Assembly: GCA_000507305.1 (NCBI GenBank)
Contig: DF239294.1
Coordinates: 51,974-115,973, forward strand
Reading direction: 5' to 3'
Source of the DNA: Breviolum minutum Mf 1.05b.01
Lineage: Eukaryota > Sar > Dinophyceae > Suessiales > Symbiodiniaceae
DNA: 64,000 nucleotides
Translations under genes and position numbers: made by a program
Notes under the pieces: model-generated
What the model saw: only the letters and a program-made list of their open reading frames with translations
Told to the model about the DNA's origin: nothing
Databases searched by the model: none
Shown: positions 32,645-44,510 of the stretch, one piece after another
Layout of the letters: every line of letters begins with the position of its first letter
Numbering within the stretch: the stretch's first letter is position 1

Positions 32645-33671
32645 GATGAACATGTGAGATGCTGGGAGATTTGCCATTAGTTGAATTCCCATTTCACCAG
32701 TTATAACTATCCGGTTATCTAGGGACCATAATAGCTTTAACCAACCAGTACAATGGAATGTCCCTATTTAACCAGTATTGAAAGGAAATTCCAACAGACC
32801 CTATGGAAAAAGTCCAATATGAAAGGATTTCCTTCATAAACAGGTGGTTCAAGGTCCGTGGGATGTTCCAGGAGTCTGTTGGAATCTTCCTAGAAATCTC
32901 TAGAAATCTTAGTTTAATGGAGGCCAGGCTCTATGTCTAAACTCCCATTATTTCCAAATAATAGGGGATAAACTGTATCAACCCAATAGAAGGGGTTTAT
33001 ATACCCAATAGGGGATAAGCTATTCAAGTTTCATCATGCTTCTTCCCATCCGCATCGAGGTCACTGAAGGGTCGCCCCGAAGGAGCTCCAGTCGCATTCG
33101 AAGGGGAGAGTACCAACAAAAACATGGAGAAATCTGCCATGGCTGATTAAATAATGCTTAAACAAATACGGTGCCAAATACTTATATATATATATATATT
33201 CATTGTAAAAATCATATCTGCATCATATATGCATAATTACATGTATTTACACATCTATTTGTATTAATTAAAGAACGATCACATCCTCAAACAATACCTA
33301 AACAAGCTTTGATGTTTAACATGGTGCAAAAAGAGTCATCCAACATTTCCCAAACTGATGAATTTGAAGGTATTCTTTTTCATTGGAGAGGCAGGCTCCT
33401 TTGAAGCATCAGTGATCGAGATGATGTATCTGAAAATCCTCTCGAAACGGAAGGATTCATGAATGTTCTGTCCCCAATTCTCAAGACTCCCAAAATTATC
33501 TTCTCTTCCAGTCATTTCTCTAACAACAAGAAGCTGATGAAATGATGGATGTTTGGACTTTAGTACAACATGTTTTTTTTGTGGTGAATTGCAGCAAAAT
33601 TGCCAGGCAACTCATGAGAATCATATCACCAGTTACCCCAATGGCACTTTCGGCCATCATTCATGAAACAT
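32645..33671. other. Spacer with short repeats, no gene seen
   Basis: It contains a family F-like piece at 32697-32765, 'ccaacagaccctatgg' (related to 35985), an AT tract at 33181-33200 and otherwise unstructured AT-rich sequence. Confidence 0.45.
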
Positions 33672-33790
33672 TTCGGGTACCTCAAATGGAGATACTCACC
33701 CTATGTTAGCTATGTATGTAAGAGAACCCCCACTCCCAAAACAGCCTTATTATAAGATTCAGTACCTCCATTTTTTTCCCGTACCTGAAT
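33672..33790. repeat. Fold-back element, family J
   Basis: It runs from 'tttcgggtacctcaaatgga' to 'cccgtacctgaatc', with 'ataagattcagtacctcca' inside. Confidence 0.75.
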
Positions 33791-33857
33791 CTTTTATGGT
33801 GAAACATTGATTGCCAACTTTCCGGTCAAAATTTCCACTGTTTTTCCCTTCCCCACC

Positions 33858-33960
33858 AATGATGGAAGAAATCCTGCACCACCTCAAATCTATAAAATCT
33901 TGTAAATAATGGATAAAAACTACATATCGCCTGGTTAGCCGGATTTCTTCCATTAACCGT
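33858..33960. repeat. Fold-back element, family C
   Basis: It runs from 'aatgatggaagaaatcctgc' to 'ggatttcttccatta', with the core 'cttgtaaataatggataaa'. Confidence 0.8.
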
Positions 33961-34005
33961 ATGATGGGTTTTACGATGATCCAAACCTTTCCAAAAACCG
34001 TGCAG

Positions 34006-34100
34006 TTCTGACTGTCGAGATCGTTTTCCAGCCTGGCGTGCATGCGGGGCCTTGGTTTGGGGTGCCTGGCATGGTTGGCTTGGCTTGTGATTTTTTGCAC
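34006..34100 (+). CDS. Candidate exon, strand uncertain
   Basis: After 'aaaccgtgcag' the + frame reads VLTVEIVFQPGVHAGPWFGV and PGMVGLACDFLH. The minus strand is open for more than 300 bp and reads KPSQPCQAPQTKAPHARQAG. Both look coding-like because the codons are complementary. The strand cannot be decided by eye. Confidence 0.3.
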
Positions 34101-34218
34101 CTAAGAATTCACCAACCATTTGAACCAAACACAATTCGATGACTTTGGGAGAAAAAATGGTCATTTTCATGTTCCAGAGTATAGGGCAGTGATCAAAATT
34201 CGTTGGTAAGGTGAAAAA

Positions 34219-34330
34219 AGGGATTACAGTATACTACCCAGTCATATAGGGTTTATAGTAAGCGATTATAAGAATCCCTATTAAGCAACCAGTATTACAT
34301 GGAATGTAACGTATGGGTTTTGATCACTGC
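34219..34330. repeat. Dispersed repeat, family F
   Basis: 'actacccagtcatatagggt' and 'aaccagtatta..tggaatgtaac' delimit the unit, followed by 'ttttgatcactgctcaag'. Relatives start at 36153, 37481, 38662, 39734 and 39943. Confidence 0.75.
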
Positions 34331-34676
34331 TCAAGAATGGATTTGAAAAACTGTATGAACGACGGATTTCTTCCTAATAAACAAAGCAAAGAAATCCAAC
34401 TTTGATGGACGCCCAAGAACTTTGCTCGGTCCACATTTTTGCTGTCGAAACCTCCCTTTCTTCCCGGCAAACCGCGACCAAAAATCCAATGTTAGGGCCT
34501 ATAGCCAATGATGAAACATCTTAACTTACTCTCCCAAAAACTAACAGTTCACCCCTGAAAATCAATATTTGAAAGATTTAATTTCCCATTGAAATTCGTC
34601 TCTTTTCAGGTTTTCAAGGAAAAAACAATGCCTGGTTTTCAAGGGTCCTGGGTGGGTTTATGCAACCAAAAAAAAG

Positions 34677-34773
34677 CACCTTTGTGCCCTTTGTGCAACA
34701 TCTTCGACCTCGCTGTAGCAACGAGGTCCCTAATCGCCTGGAGGATAAGGAAATTCAGCATTTTGCCTCCAAG
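34677..34773 (+). CDS. Candidate exon, joins the exon at 35232
   Basis: The frame reads TFVPFVQHLRPRCSNEVPNR and LEDKEIQHFASK and ends in phase 0 at a donor gtgacg. Codon usage is good in the second half. The A-rich acceptor region (ag at 34675-34676) is weak. Confidence 0.45.
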
Positions 34774-35231
34774 GTGACGGTCACGGGGACCAGCTGTGGA
34801 AGGTTGAGGAGTTGTTTCAGGGGGTCACGAAATGGTCATGGGACCAAACTTTTTTGGGGGGATGAAACAAAAACTTCATGCAAAAAATTGTATTTTAGTG
34901 CATTTTTTGAGGTTGAGGGATTTTGCGGATTTAAGACTTGCATTCTTTGGATTGGGAATGTAATGACCCTTATTATTGTTTGGTGGTATTTTACACCACT
35001 TCCCCCCATGTTCTGTGCGGGAGTAACGTACTAAGGTGCGAGAAATGTCTGAAACATTTGTATAAATTTTCAGGATGATGCAGAGTTTTGACAAAAGATC
35101 TGGAAATGTCTGCAAGGTGTGAGATGTTTTTTGGATACACATACATTTATTTATGGGTCACATATACATACCCATGGGTGGTTGAGGTGACTCAAGGAGA
35201 CACACACACACATGGTTGATGCGCCTGGCAG

Positions 35232-35336
35232 GTTTCCATCTTGAAGGAAGGCGTCAGTGTGCGAGTTACCACGCAGCCAAGGCAACATTTTCAGGCTCGA
35301 AGCTTGACGGAGCTTGGGCGGAGCTTGGGGGGAGAG
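35232..35336 (+). CDS. Exon with consensus borders
   Basis: 'gatgcgcctggcag' is followed by G. The 35 codons, VSILKEGVSVRVTTQPRQHF and QARSLTELGRSLGGE, end at a consensus donor gtgagt. It is phase 0 at both ends and fits the exon at 34677-34773. It is probably the best-bounded exon in this part. The function is unknown. Confidence 0.65.
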
Positions 35337-35384
35337 GTGAGTGAGTGAGTTGACCAACAAATAAATCACCATGGTTTCCCTACA

Positions 35385-35497
35385 TGGGGGTTTCCTTAAA
35401 TGGTGGTACCCCCAAAACACCTCAAAATGATCATTTTTAGTAGGAAAACCCATGGTTGTTGGGTACCACAATTTAAGGAAACATCCATATCTGGGCA
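35385..35497. repeat. Fold-back element, family E
   Basis: 'gggggtttccttaaatggtg' is inverse to 'caatttaaggaaac', with 'ggtaccc' and 'gggtacc' and the centre 'aaaatgatcattttta'. It lies about 50 bp after the exon at 35336. Confidence 0.85.
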
Positions 35498-36640
35498 AAA
35501 CGGACGTCACAGGACCTCACCCCCAAATGGTAGGGTAGTAGGGGAAGCATGCCTTAAATGGCCATTATTTCTGCCACCGTAGAATTGTGGTTTAGTAAAG
35601 GAATCCGATCCCCAAAATGGCCGATTTGGAATGAATTGCCCAGATGTATGGCCGGGCCGACTGATACACCTGATATAATATCACTGATATATATATATAT
35701 ATAATTATATATATATATCATAATAAATAGGTTTTTGTTGGGAAATTTTGGTAAACGCCATGAAGGATTGAAATTATGCGTTAAGGGATCATATGTGCCA
35801 GGGTCGATCAACAGACTCCTATGTTGGGGATGGTCATCCCACCCTGAAGAGGAATCCTTATAATGGGGTATATTCACCCCTACTACTGGGTTGATGACAT
35901 GGAAATAATGGGAGATCGCTGGAGATGATGCGACGTGAAACGTCTAGCACATATAGCCTCCATAAGACTAAGATTCCAAGAAAATTCCAACAGACCCCTG
36001 GAACATACCCTAGGTACCCCAAAATACACATATGAAAGGATTTCCTTCATAAACCTTAGAAACATAGCAAAGGCCATCTGAAAAGGAAATGATCATCTTC
36101 CAACCGTTGCCTTTCAGGTGCTATGTTAGTTTCAGGGAGGGTAAGGGATCATACTACCCAGTCATATAGGGATTATCTCACAAGCCATGAAATAAGGATC
36201 CCATATATGAATCACTCAGTATAATGGAACGTCATAGCGGTTTTGAACGTTGCTCAAGTGAAACTTCTAGGTGGTGGTTTCAAAGATGTAGAAAAAATAA
36301 ATCACTCCTGTTCAATTGGAAAGGAAGAATCACTTTTGGCAATTTTTGTTGACACATCCGTTGAAACTTGACATGACTGAGATGGCTGAGATGACTGAAA
36401 CGACTATCTTTTGAAGGAATCCGGATAGAACACCCTGAAGGTCATTTAGGATCAGCGAAAAAACCATCCAAAAATTCAGCTTTGAACAACTTGTTGAAAA
36501 CTTGATAGGGAAACATGATTCGTTATTCCTCAAGAAGAGTTCCTGGGTGGATTTAAAACAAACATTCAACTGTGTAACAACCAATTTTTTGTTGGTAAAA
36601 GTCTCAGTTAACGTTAGATTCCAATGACCTTTCTCCAGGT

Positions 36641-36682
36641 GAAGACGTTGGTTCGGCGCCCAGAGATAGCGCAAAAAGCGTC
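36641..36682 (+). CDS. Candidate short exon
   Basis: 'tgacctttctccag' precedes GTGAAG. The phase-0 frame VKTLVRRPEIAQKA fits after the exon ending at 35336. The donor (gtcgtt) is weak and the exon is short. Confidence 0.3.
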
Positions 36683-37056
36683 GTTTTTTTTTGGGCGGAA
36701 AATCCAACGGAACCCAATTTTGCTGAACCGAATCTCAAAAACATTTTCAACTTTGTTGGTTTTTGATTCATGTTTTTGTATCCTTGCAAAGAAGATATAT
36801 ACAGTTCAGTAAAAAGGGAACTGAAAATCCAAGGCAAGCAAAATCGTTTCCATTTACACCCTAGAAAATTAACGACTGGAACCCCAAAATCATGGAGGTG
36901 CATGGTTGAGACGATTTTCCTTTTCAATTTTGGTGATTTTTAGGTGGACAAAAAATCCCTTCATTTCCCAGGGGTGTATACAGATTTGATATATATTTTG
37001 CTAGATGTTGGTACCGTAGGAAAACCCGCAGGGTTGGAACCCGGAACCCTACTAAC

Positions 37057-37133
37057 CGGAGCAGCTGGAATTTTTGTTGATCCAAGGTCTTAAGTGCCGA
37101 TCTCAGACGTTTAGAACTCCATTCCGGCAAGGC
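37057..37133 (-). CDS. Candidate exon, minus strand
   Basis: On the minus strand AG|GCC is followed by LPEWSSKRLRSALKTLDQQK and FQLLR and ends at a donor gttagt. It is basic and helical. The plus strand is closed here, which supports the call. The family is unknown. Confidence 0.5.
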
Positions 37134-37197
37134 CTTCGGGGGTTGGAGGATTTTTTTTTGAAAAATCGTTGGGGATCAACGGGGCGAAGGCGCCTAT

Positions 37198-37296
37198 CTA
37201 GGTGGTGGTTTTAGATATTTTTTATGTTCATCCCTATTTGGGGAAGATGAACCCATTTTGACTCATATTTTTCAAATGGGTTGAAACCACCAACTA
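37198..37296. repeat. Fold-back element, family B
   Basis: It runs from 'ctaggtggtggttttagata' to 'ttgaaaccaccaactag'. The flanking 'atca(a)cggggcgaagg' is repeated on both sides (37174 and 37304). The element is therefore either an insertion with a long target duplication or lies between two short direct repeats. Confidence 0.9.
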
Positions 37297-37537
37297 GGTT
37301 AGATCAACGGGGCGAAGGGCCGACATATTTTCAGGGGCTTTTGCGGCAAGCTGTTTTCTCACTTCAGGGGCGGTTGTGTTGTTGCCGGGATCCCTGATCG
37401 ACATGGTTTAATTGGATCATTTTCCCCGGTCGTTTTTGTTTGTTGTTTTAAAAAAAACATTTGGGGGGATGAAAAATTACCCAGTTACGTGGGAATTATG
37501 TCATAAACCCTGAACTAAGGGATCCCTACTTCACAGC

Positions 37538-37655
37538 ACTGAAGTTCAACAGCAAATGCCCCTAAAAATGTACCATGCCTCCACAAGAAAAGTATTTAGT
37601 CTTCCAACCATGGCATTTTTTAAGGGCCTTTTGCTGTTAAACTTCGGGGGGTGTA
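37538..37655. repeat. Fold-back element, family A
   Basis: 'cactgaagttcaacagcaaa' is inverse to 'ttttgctgttaaacttcggg'. The same arms occur at 39789-39898. Confidence 0.8.
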
Positions 37656-38193
37656 GAGAAAATTTGTTTTGGGATTGTTTGTTGTACAATAAAAAATAAT
37701 GGAGTCTTACCAGTTTGGCAGGTTAATTATATACTAAATCTCTAATAGGCTATGGGTTCTTCAAAGGCTCTTTAAAAAAAGATGCTCCCAACAAAAATCA
37801 CGAAGATATTCTTGGAGGCCAGTTTGAGAAAAATGGGGAACTGCCACTGCCACTATTTGGCTGATTTCACCTTTCAATCAACCTTGTAGACCTCCAAAAC
37901 GAAGTCTGGAGGAGGGGAAAGGGAATCATTTTTAAGATTTCAACTGAGGGCTTGTAGGTAATTCCCATCTTTGAAGGGTGGGATCTAGTGGTGGGGGGAT
38001 GTACAAAAAACATGTTTCAGTGGAAGTTTCATGGATAAAGTTTCCAATCCAGAATCATCTTGGCATTTCCAAAACAGAAAGGATAAGGAAAATTAAGGCA
38101 TCTTTCATTCGGACATGTAAGCGTTGGGAATCTAGCTAAATGTTGATTGGAAAAACCTGCCAGCCGCAGCTATGCTCGTTTAGAGCAGAAAGC

Positions 38194-38287
38194 ACTCCCT
38201 AAAACCCCTGAAAATAGGCTTTCCCAAGAGGAAAATAGTCTCCCAACCACGATTTTTCAGGGGTTATGTTAGTTTCAGGGGGTGTAT
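38194..38287. repeat. Fold-back element, family A
   Basis: The left part 'taaaacccctgaaaatagg' and the right part 'tttttcaggggttatgttag' are family-typical, with 'gtctcccaaccacga' between. Confidence 0.75.
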
Positions 38288-39078
38288 ATCATATCAATAG
38301 GTGATTCACCATTCGAGATGCTTTGCATCATCAATCAGATTTTTTATTTGTTGATCCTCCTTTTTTTCTGGACAAATAAAGTGTTTGGCTAAATGTTCCT
38401 TACCCAAAATTTCGTGCCGGGTTTGGGTTGGTTTTCCATGTTTTTCCCTACCGAAAAACGACTCCATGGGTCAACCTGCCCTGGGTCCCATCCCATCCCA
38501 TCCTGGATCCGCAGATCCCCGATCCAGGTCAGGGTGGCAGATAGCTTTTTGAGGTGCGCCCAATTTTTACAGCTCCAAAAACGAGAAAGGCAGACATCTA
38601 TATAGGTGGTGGTTTGAAAGGGTTGTTTAGGGAATATTTTTTGGGGGATGACAGGTCGACCTACCCAGTTATGTGGGGATTACTTCATAAACCGTTATAA
38701 GTTATAAAAGGATCCCTATTATACGTACATCCGAAAATTTCGGACCAGGTGATTCAAGGGTCGACCTTTTTATCCCCAAACGTCGGCTGGGTCACTTAAC
38801 TTCACCATCCCTCAAGAAGGTCACCAGCCGAAATTGCCAGGGTTGTTGGCACAACTGGGATCCCAGTCATGGGTCTAAACACCAGGATGACTACTTATAT
38901 TATATGTTACATGTTTAGTAACGTTGGATCTTTTTTGAAAATAAACCTTGATGTGTCAGGATTTTTTTTGGGAAGTGAGAGAATTCAAGATAAGCCTCAG
39001 AAAACGAAACTGGAAGACTGTTATATGTTTTTTCATTAGTAGCTGACTTTTTCTTGTTGTAGCTGGGACATTCTTCAG

Positions 39079-39196
39079 GTTCCAGCCGTGCATTTCTTCC
39101 GGAGATCCCCAGGTTCTTTTGTCAACCCAAAATTCCGCCAACGGAAAAACCCTTCCGCAAGTTGGAAGATATTACCAGGATGACTTTGGAACAAAG
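39079..39196 (+). CDS. Exon, Pro/Lys-rich
   Basis: After 'gggacattcttcag' (followed by G) the frame reads SSRAFLPEIPRFFCQPKIPP and TEKPFRKLEDITRMTLEQ, and it ends at AAAG|gtgata. It leaves two bases (AG), which match the start of the exon at 41781. Other frames and the minus strand are partly open. Confidence 0.5.
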
Positions 39197-39788
39197 GTGA
39201 TAGTAACATATTATAGTTGGATTTCTTGGAGTTGTAAATTTGTGGCTGCTTTTCTAAGGGGAACATGCTTAATTACCCTCCTGGGAGCTAACATGTAAAC
39301 ATATATAAACATTTTCAAGGCACTCTTTGAGTCGATGATGTCTGTTCATGTTTCCGTTTAGTGGGATATGGACTTGTTTTCTCGAGGGTAAAACAATCAG
39401 GCTATCATGATGGGATTCACCAGATTTGTTTGGAAAAGAATAGGAGATTGAACTCCTCTATTTTTTCCAATGTTTTTCATCATGAATTTTCACTGACAAT
39501 CCATCATAATCCCTATTACGCTCCTGCTGCTTTAGCATGGATACCCCAACTCCATGATATTTGGAAAAGGATTTACCCCCCTGAAATCTAACATAGATAC
39601 CCAAAATAGCCATGTTTGAAAGGAGGTATATTTTCCAAACCATCAGTTTTGGTATCTATCTTAGATTAAGTACCCCATTTTTTTGTCCTCCTAGTTTCGA
39701 GAGGAGAAAGCTCAATGACTCAATGAAACCCTTCCAGTTATGTGGGGATTATTTCATAAACCATGAACTAAGGGATCCCTACTTCACA

Positions 39789-39898
39789 GCACTGAAGTTT
39801 AACAGCTCGCCCCTGATCTTTTTCCTTTTGCCCCCCAAAAGAAAGGATGATCTCCCAAGCATCATTTTTCAGGGGCGAGCTGTTAAACTTCGGGGGTA
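39789..39898. repeat. Fold-back element, family A
   Basis: 'cactgaagtttaacagctcg' is inverse to 'cgagctgttaaacttcggg', a nearly perfect 18-bp pair. The core contains 'cccctgatctttttcc' and 'tttttcaggggc'. Confidence 0.85.
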
Positions 39899-40149
39899 CA
39901 AGCAACCAGTATAATGGAAAGTATCCGAGTTTTTTTTCATTATACTACCCAGCTACGTAGGGATAATAATTTTGAGAAACCATTCAAGGGATCCCTTTAA
40001 TAGCAATTATAGATTGAATTTGGAAAATTACATCCCCATTTGTTAAACCATTCAAGGGATTAATGGATTCATAGCCATTATAAGGATTCCAAAATTGACC
40101 AGCCCATGTATCACTATTAAAGAATTGTACTACACAGTTATTTTGGGGA

Positions 40150-40253
40150 CTATAGTTACCCTCCAGGGAACTAACATATCCCCCTGAGAAGGCATGTTTG
40201 AAGATGATTTTCCTTTTCCCAATGTGGGATATGTTAGTTTCCTGGAGGGTAGC
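40150..40253. repeat. Fold-back element, family A variant
   Basis: 'taccctccagggaactaaca' is inverse to 'tgttagtttcctggagggta'. The arms are about 25 bp and almost perfect. Confidence 0.85.
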
Positions 40254-41070
40254 CATTGTATGCCATTGTAAGGATTCCCATTAACCAAAGTCGTACGGAA
40301 CCTAGGGGTTGAACTGATCACTGCTCAAGTGAGGTTGGATGCTTTGTCTCATCTGCATGTTCCGAAAGCCGACCTGACCTTAGTGTTGAGCTGAAGTTGC
40401 CTCAATAAACACATATTTGTGTAAAAGATACCCCCAAAGATTGTACATCACATAATGTATTTGACATTGAACATGATATCAAGAATCTTTTGATGTGTTA
40501 TGATTTCATGACGTTTTTGATTTGATTCGATTTGGTTTCGTTTATTTTGCTATGTAGCAAGTCTTCTCTTGTTGCAGAAATGGCAGCCGGGATTGAAAGC
40601 TTAATTGACTGTCACAAACGCAGTTGGAGCATGTAAATAGATGCATAGACTTCACCCATTTCTTCTATTATATACTCTGAAATCATTTCTAGATTCACTA
40701 TTTCTGAAGCGAAATTCCTCCCAAAACCTCCCCCCCCCCCAAAAAAAAAAGACAGTCCGCAGGTCAAGGTTTGGCTCAGGATCCCGTAATTATCAAACAC
40801 ATTCAAAAACTGTTAATCCTTTTTGCCAACTCTGACTTAGCATCCACGGCAATCCAAAAAAAGTTACAACATACCCCTAGAGCACACTCCCTCGGTACCC
40901 AACTATGAAAGAAATCCCTTTTAAAAGTCTGTTGGTACAGGTTTACGGGTATGTTTTTTGACGGTGTGTTGAACCAGCTTTAGAGCTTTGAAACATTTTG
41001 CGATTGCCCATTTTTTGGATGAAAACTGAGGCCTCAGTGGCAAAGTCGAGGCATGGCCTAACATCTTAAT
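40254..41070. other. Spacer, no gene seen
   Basis: AT-rich with a C-run/A-run at 40731-40750. The short open frames here lack splice borders and codon structure. Confidence 0.45.
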
Positions 41071-41171
41071 CTAGCTGGTGGTTTCAAGCAAAATATGTTC
41101 ACCCCTACTTGGAGGAATGATCCAATTTGACTACAGTGATATTTTTCAATTGGGTTGAAACCACGAACTAG
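41071..41171. repeat. Fold-back element, family B
   Basis: It runs from 'ctagctggtggtttcaagc' to 'ggttgaaaccacgaactag', with the family core interrupted by 'acagtg'. Confidence 0.85.
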
Positions 41172-41780
41172 TAATTTTATGTGGCTGTGCCTTTGTTGTC
41201 GTAGTGCGAGAAGGATGATGGAGTCAGTGATAGATTTGGACACCACAAAGAGCATGTAACCCTTACCAAAACGTTTTTTTTGTGAGTAGACATGACTTTA
41301 GCAATTTTGAATTGGTTGGCATAGCACCAGGAATCTAGAGGAGTACCAGTACCACTGATATTATATTCCATTCTATGATTTTTGAGCTCCTCACTGGACC
41401 CAAAGGCCAGACCTAGGTAAGGACCATTGACCTGATATCTTCATGTGGCAACCGGCAACAAAAAGATAGCTGATATGTGAATATATATCTTGGGATATTC
41501 CCACCCACTAACAGTCACCACCATGGATGACATGTATACATTTTTACTATAAAAATCCCAAGCTACCCAAAAAGAGGAATTCCTGGAGTGTGTTTTGTTC
41601 GTCCCAAAAATATATGCTAAGCACTAAGCACCCCTCCTAGAACTTCCAATAATTGGTTCATAGACATTTCTAATATATATATATATATGCAAGAGATATC
41701 TATGAAGTACTGTATGTTACTTCCTTTTACCAGAACTTGAAATATGTATTATGAAATATCACCATTGATTTGCTAAGAAG

Positions 41781-41946
41781 GTTTGACATTGATGGCTGTG
41801 TTGATCTTGAGTGTGAACGCACACCCAAACAAAAAGATGCCAACTACCAGCTTAGCATGGTAATTCCCCAGTCTAGTTTGGTCAACAGCCAAGTGTTTGA
41901 GATTGATCTCGAGTCTGCATTGGCCAAGATGCAAAACATGAAATGA
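41781..41946 (+). CDS. Candidate terminal exon with degenerate EF-hand-like loop
   Basis: After 'gatttgctaagaag' the frame reads FDIDGCVDLECERTPKQKDA, YQLSMVIPQSSLVNSQVFEI and DLESALAKMQNMK to a stop. The start FDIDGCVDLE resembles an EF-hand loop (FDxDGDGxVDxxE) that lacks two central residues, so calcium binding is doubtful. The phase fits the exon at 39079-39196. The minus strand is also open for 366 bp (41773-42141), so the strand is not certain. Confidence 0.45.
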
Positions 41947-42175
41947 GGAGCTACCCAACTTTGGCATTAGCGTCAAAATAGTGCAGCGCAGCGAGAGTTT
42001 TTCTTCCAAGTGGCAAAGATACACCTTGGGGATTGCTTTCTTACCAAACATCCTCAAAAAAAACCTGCGAAACAAATCACAAGACTTTCCAACATCAGAA
42101 CACCAAACATGGACAACAAAAACAGCAAGAAATAAATCCAATCCTTGACTTGCGAAACCTCAGGTCAACAAAAGT

Positions 42176-42300
42176 TTCAGGTACCCAAAATAAAGGTACT
42201 GAACCTTATAAGGCTATATTGGGGGTGGGGTTTTCCCTCACATAGCCCGTACATAGAGCTTATATAGGTGAGGATTCCTCCATTTTAGGTACCTGAAATG
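42176..42300. repeat. Fold-back element, family J
   Basis: It runs from 'ttcaggtacccaaaataaag' to 'cctccattttaggtacctga', with 'gaaccttataaggct' inside. Confidence 0.75.
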
Positions 42301-42431
42301 TTAGGTGATCAGGGTTGCCCCCAAAAAAATCCATCTCAGCTGCACATTTTTCTCCAGGGTTTGGTTGGGGTCCCACCCATCACCCAACCATTTCCCATAT
42401 ATGATTCGGGGTTGGTTCACCCTGGTTCACC

Positions 42432-42537
42432 CGAAAGAAAAACCCTATGGGATGCAGCTGAGTTACGGCCATGACAGGAAATCTCTGGCACTCAGCTTGG
42501 TCGTTTCGAACAGTTCTCCATGGCAACTCATCGCCCA
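42432..42537 (+). CDS. Candidate exon, strand uncertain
   Basis: The + frame contains MQLSYGHDRKSLALSLVVSN and SSPWQLIAQ before a gtgcca donor. The minus strand reads PSSPWHLGDELPWRTVRNDQ over the same bases. The segment is coding-like but the strand is open to doubt. Confidence 0.3.
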
Positions 42538-42764
42538 GGTGCCAGGGTGAAGATGGCTGCGTACATCTTTCCCCCGGAAAGATGTGGTGTTCCCCCTTTG
42601 GAAAAATGAAGGAAACTGTTCCCTCCAAAAAAACAGGGATCAACTTAATAAGGGGAGATAAAGAATCATCTCCCAAGGATTTTCGGGGATAAACGGATAA
42701 ATACACCCTGGAAGGGATGGATTATCATCTTAATAAGGGAGAGAAATGATACACCCCTGGAAGG

Positions 42765-42875
42765 ATGAACATGGTTCACCTGAGAATAATTATATACACC
42801 CCTGGAAAAGGGTTCAATCATCGGCTCCAAACCCATCATTTTCAGGTTCGAGCTGTTAATCTTCGGGGGTGTATG
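42765..42875. repeat. Fold-back element, family A
   Basis: 'tacacccctggaaaagggtt' and 'gctgttaatcttcgggggtg', with 'cccatcattttcaggttcga'. Several half units ('acaccctggaagg') precede it from 42704. Confidence 0.65.
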
Positions 42876-43379
42876 TTAATTTGCCAGGGGGTAACTATCG
42901 GATGATATAACTTTTCAGATCTTTTTGAAGGGGGTTGGAAGTATCCTTTTCATCTTCCAACCATCAATTTTCAAAGGAAATTCCTTAGTTTTTCAGGGGA
43001 GGTAACGACAACAGCCGCTAGAAATTCGAATGATTGGAACGATGAAATTCCCAAATTGGGGTCAATTTCGGCCTATTTTCAGGGGCGAAGTTTGTGTTAG
43101 GGACCCAGGGTAAACTTTGGGGGAGAGAAACTGGACTCGGAATGTGGTGGTGTAAATTGCACGGTTTTCAAGATTTGATGTTTGCAAATGTTGAGGTATA
43201 CACAACTTCTTACTGTAGGAGGTATACACAACTCCTTACCGTATGCTGTATACTTTACTAGTGCAATGACAAGTCAGCCTCCTTTTCAAGAATGATCACT
43301 TAAGCAGATCTACAAATGAAGTAGAAAAAGAAATATCAGCAATTTCAAGTCCCAGTTGTGTTTATGATCTTTTGTTCAG

Positions 43380-43584
43380 TTTACCTCGTGTTGCTTTTCT
43401 TAAACCTCATTTTTCGAGGTCACTTCAAGCTGATCCAACCAAGCCCTGCAAAGAAAACATCCAAGAGATCAGGATGAGCAAAGTTTTCAGGAGATTGTCA
43501 CAGCGGTCGTTGCACCCAGTCTGCGGTCGTTGGAATCTTTCTGGTGCGATCGTATGGGTCCACCATTGTTGTTTTTCTAGTTGA
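43380..43584 (+). CDS. Candidate terminal exon
   Basis: The acceptor 'gatcttttgttcag' is strong. The frame runs 67 codons to a stop: PHFSRSLQADPTKPCKENIQ and EIRMSKVFRRLSQRSLHPVC. 'gcggtcgttg' occurs twice inside. A basic helix is likely; no family is recognised. Confidence 0.5.
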
Positions 43585-43812
43585 AGGCGATTCATCACAA
43601 AACATCACAAAAAATCGGAATGGGGCTGGGAAATGGTTTGAATGCCCCCCCAAAATGTGTTGGATAATTTGTTGGTTGATGAAATTATGATAGTGATTTG
43701 CCCAGGAAGTCTGATTGTCTGATTCAACATAATTTCATAGGTAAATTAGCGCATGAAATCAATAAATTCGTTGGTTGATAAGATTCCCCAGTATTGTTGG
43801 TTGGCTTTTTGA

Positions 43813-43920
43813 CTAGGTCGTGGTTTCAAAACATTTTTTTTCTCCCCGAACCTTGGGGGTATTCATCCAGTTTGACTTGCACATAACTTTCAGATAGGTG
43901 GGTGAAAAACTACCAACTAG
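43813..43920. repeat. Fold-back element, family B, diverged
   Basis: It runs from 'ctaggtcgtggtttcaaaa' to 'gtgaaaaactaccaactag', with a changed core. Confidence 0.75.
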
Positions 43921-44510
43921 ATGATGGTTTAATGATCCCTGAAACTAAATTTACTAAGATTTTTATCTCTTGGGTGGCTTACGGCATTTTTTGGGGGTAG
44001 CCTTTACACATTTTGGTGAAGGCGCCAACCCCTACACACCCAAACAGCCGAAAAAAAACAAAACCAGCCATCCCCTGAGTTCACTAACATGATTGGCTGG
44101 AAATAAACAACCATTTGAAGATGTATCTGATATGACAAAAATAGGTGACTTTCCAGCCAGCCTTATTAGTTTACTAGTTTCTTTGCTTTTTTTAGCCGCT
44201 TCTTGTGTCGACTTTTTAATTGAATTGATTGATATCTCAGACACTTAGAAGATGCTAAAATTAGAAAAGGAAGCAACTGGCAAGTAGTGCTGCTAGTGCC
44301 ACCATACTTGGAGCAGGATTCCACACCTCTTCTAACCCTGACAATTTATATCAAATTAGATAAGTATATGTATATATACGGGGGCCTGCCTAAACCTTGT
44401 AACTATGGGATAATAAGCATCACTATTTTAGTACGGGACCTTTATGATTAGCCGTCCACTGGTACAGTTTTTGGGCAGGACCCAATGTATACATATACAT
44501 CTTTTACATA

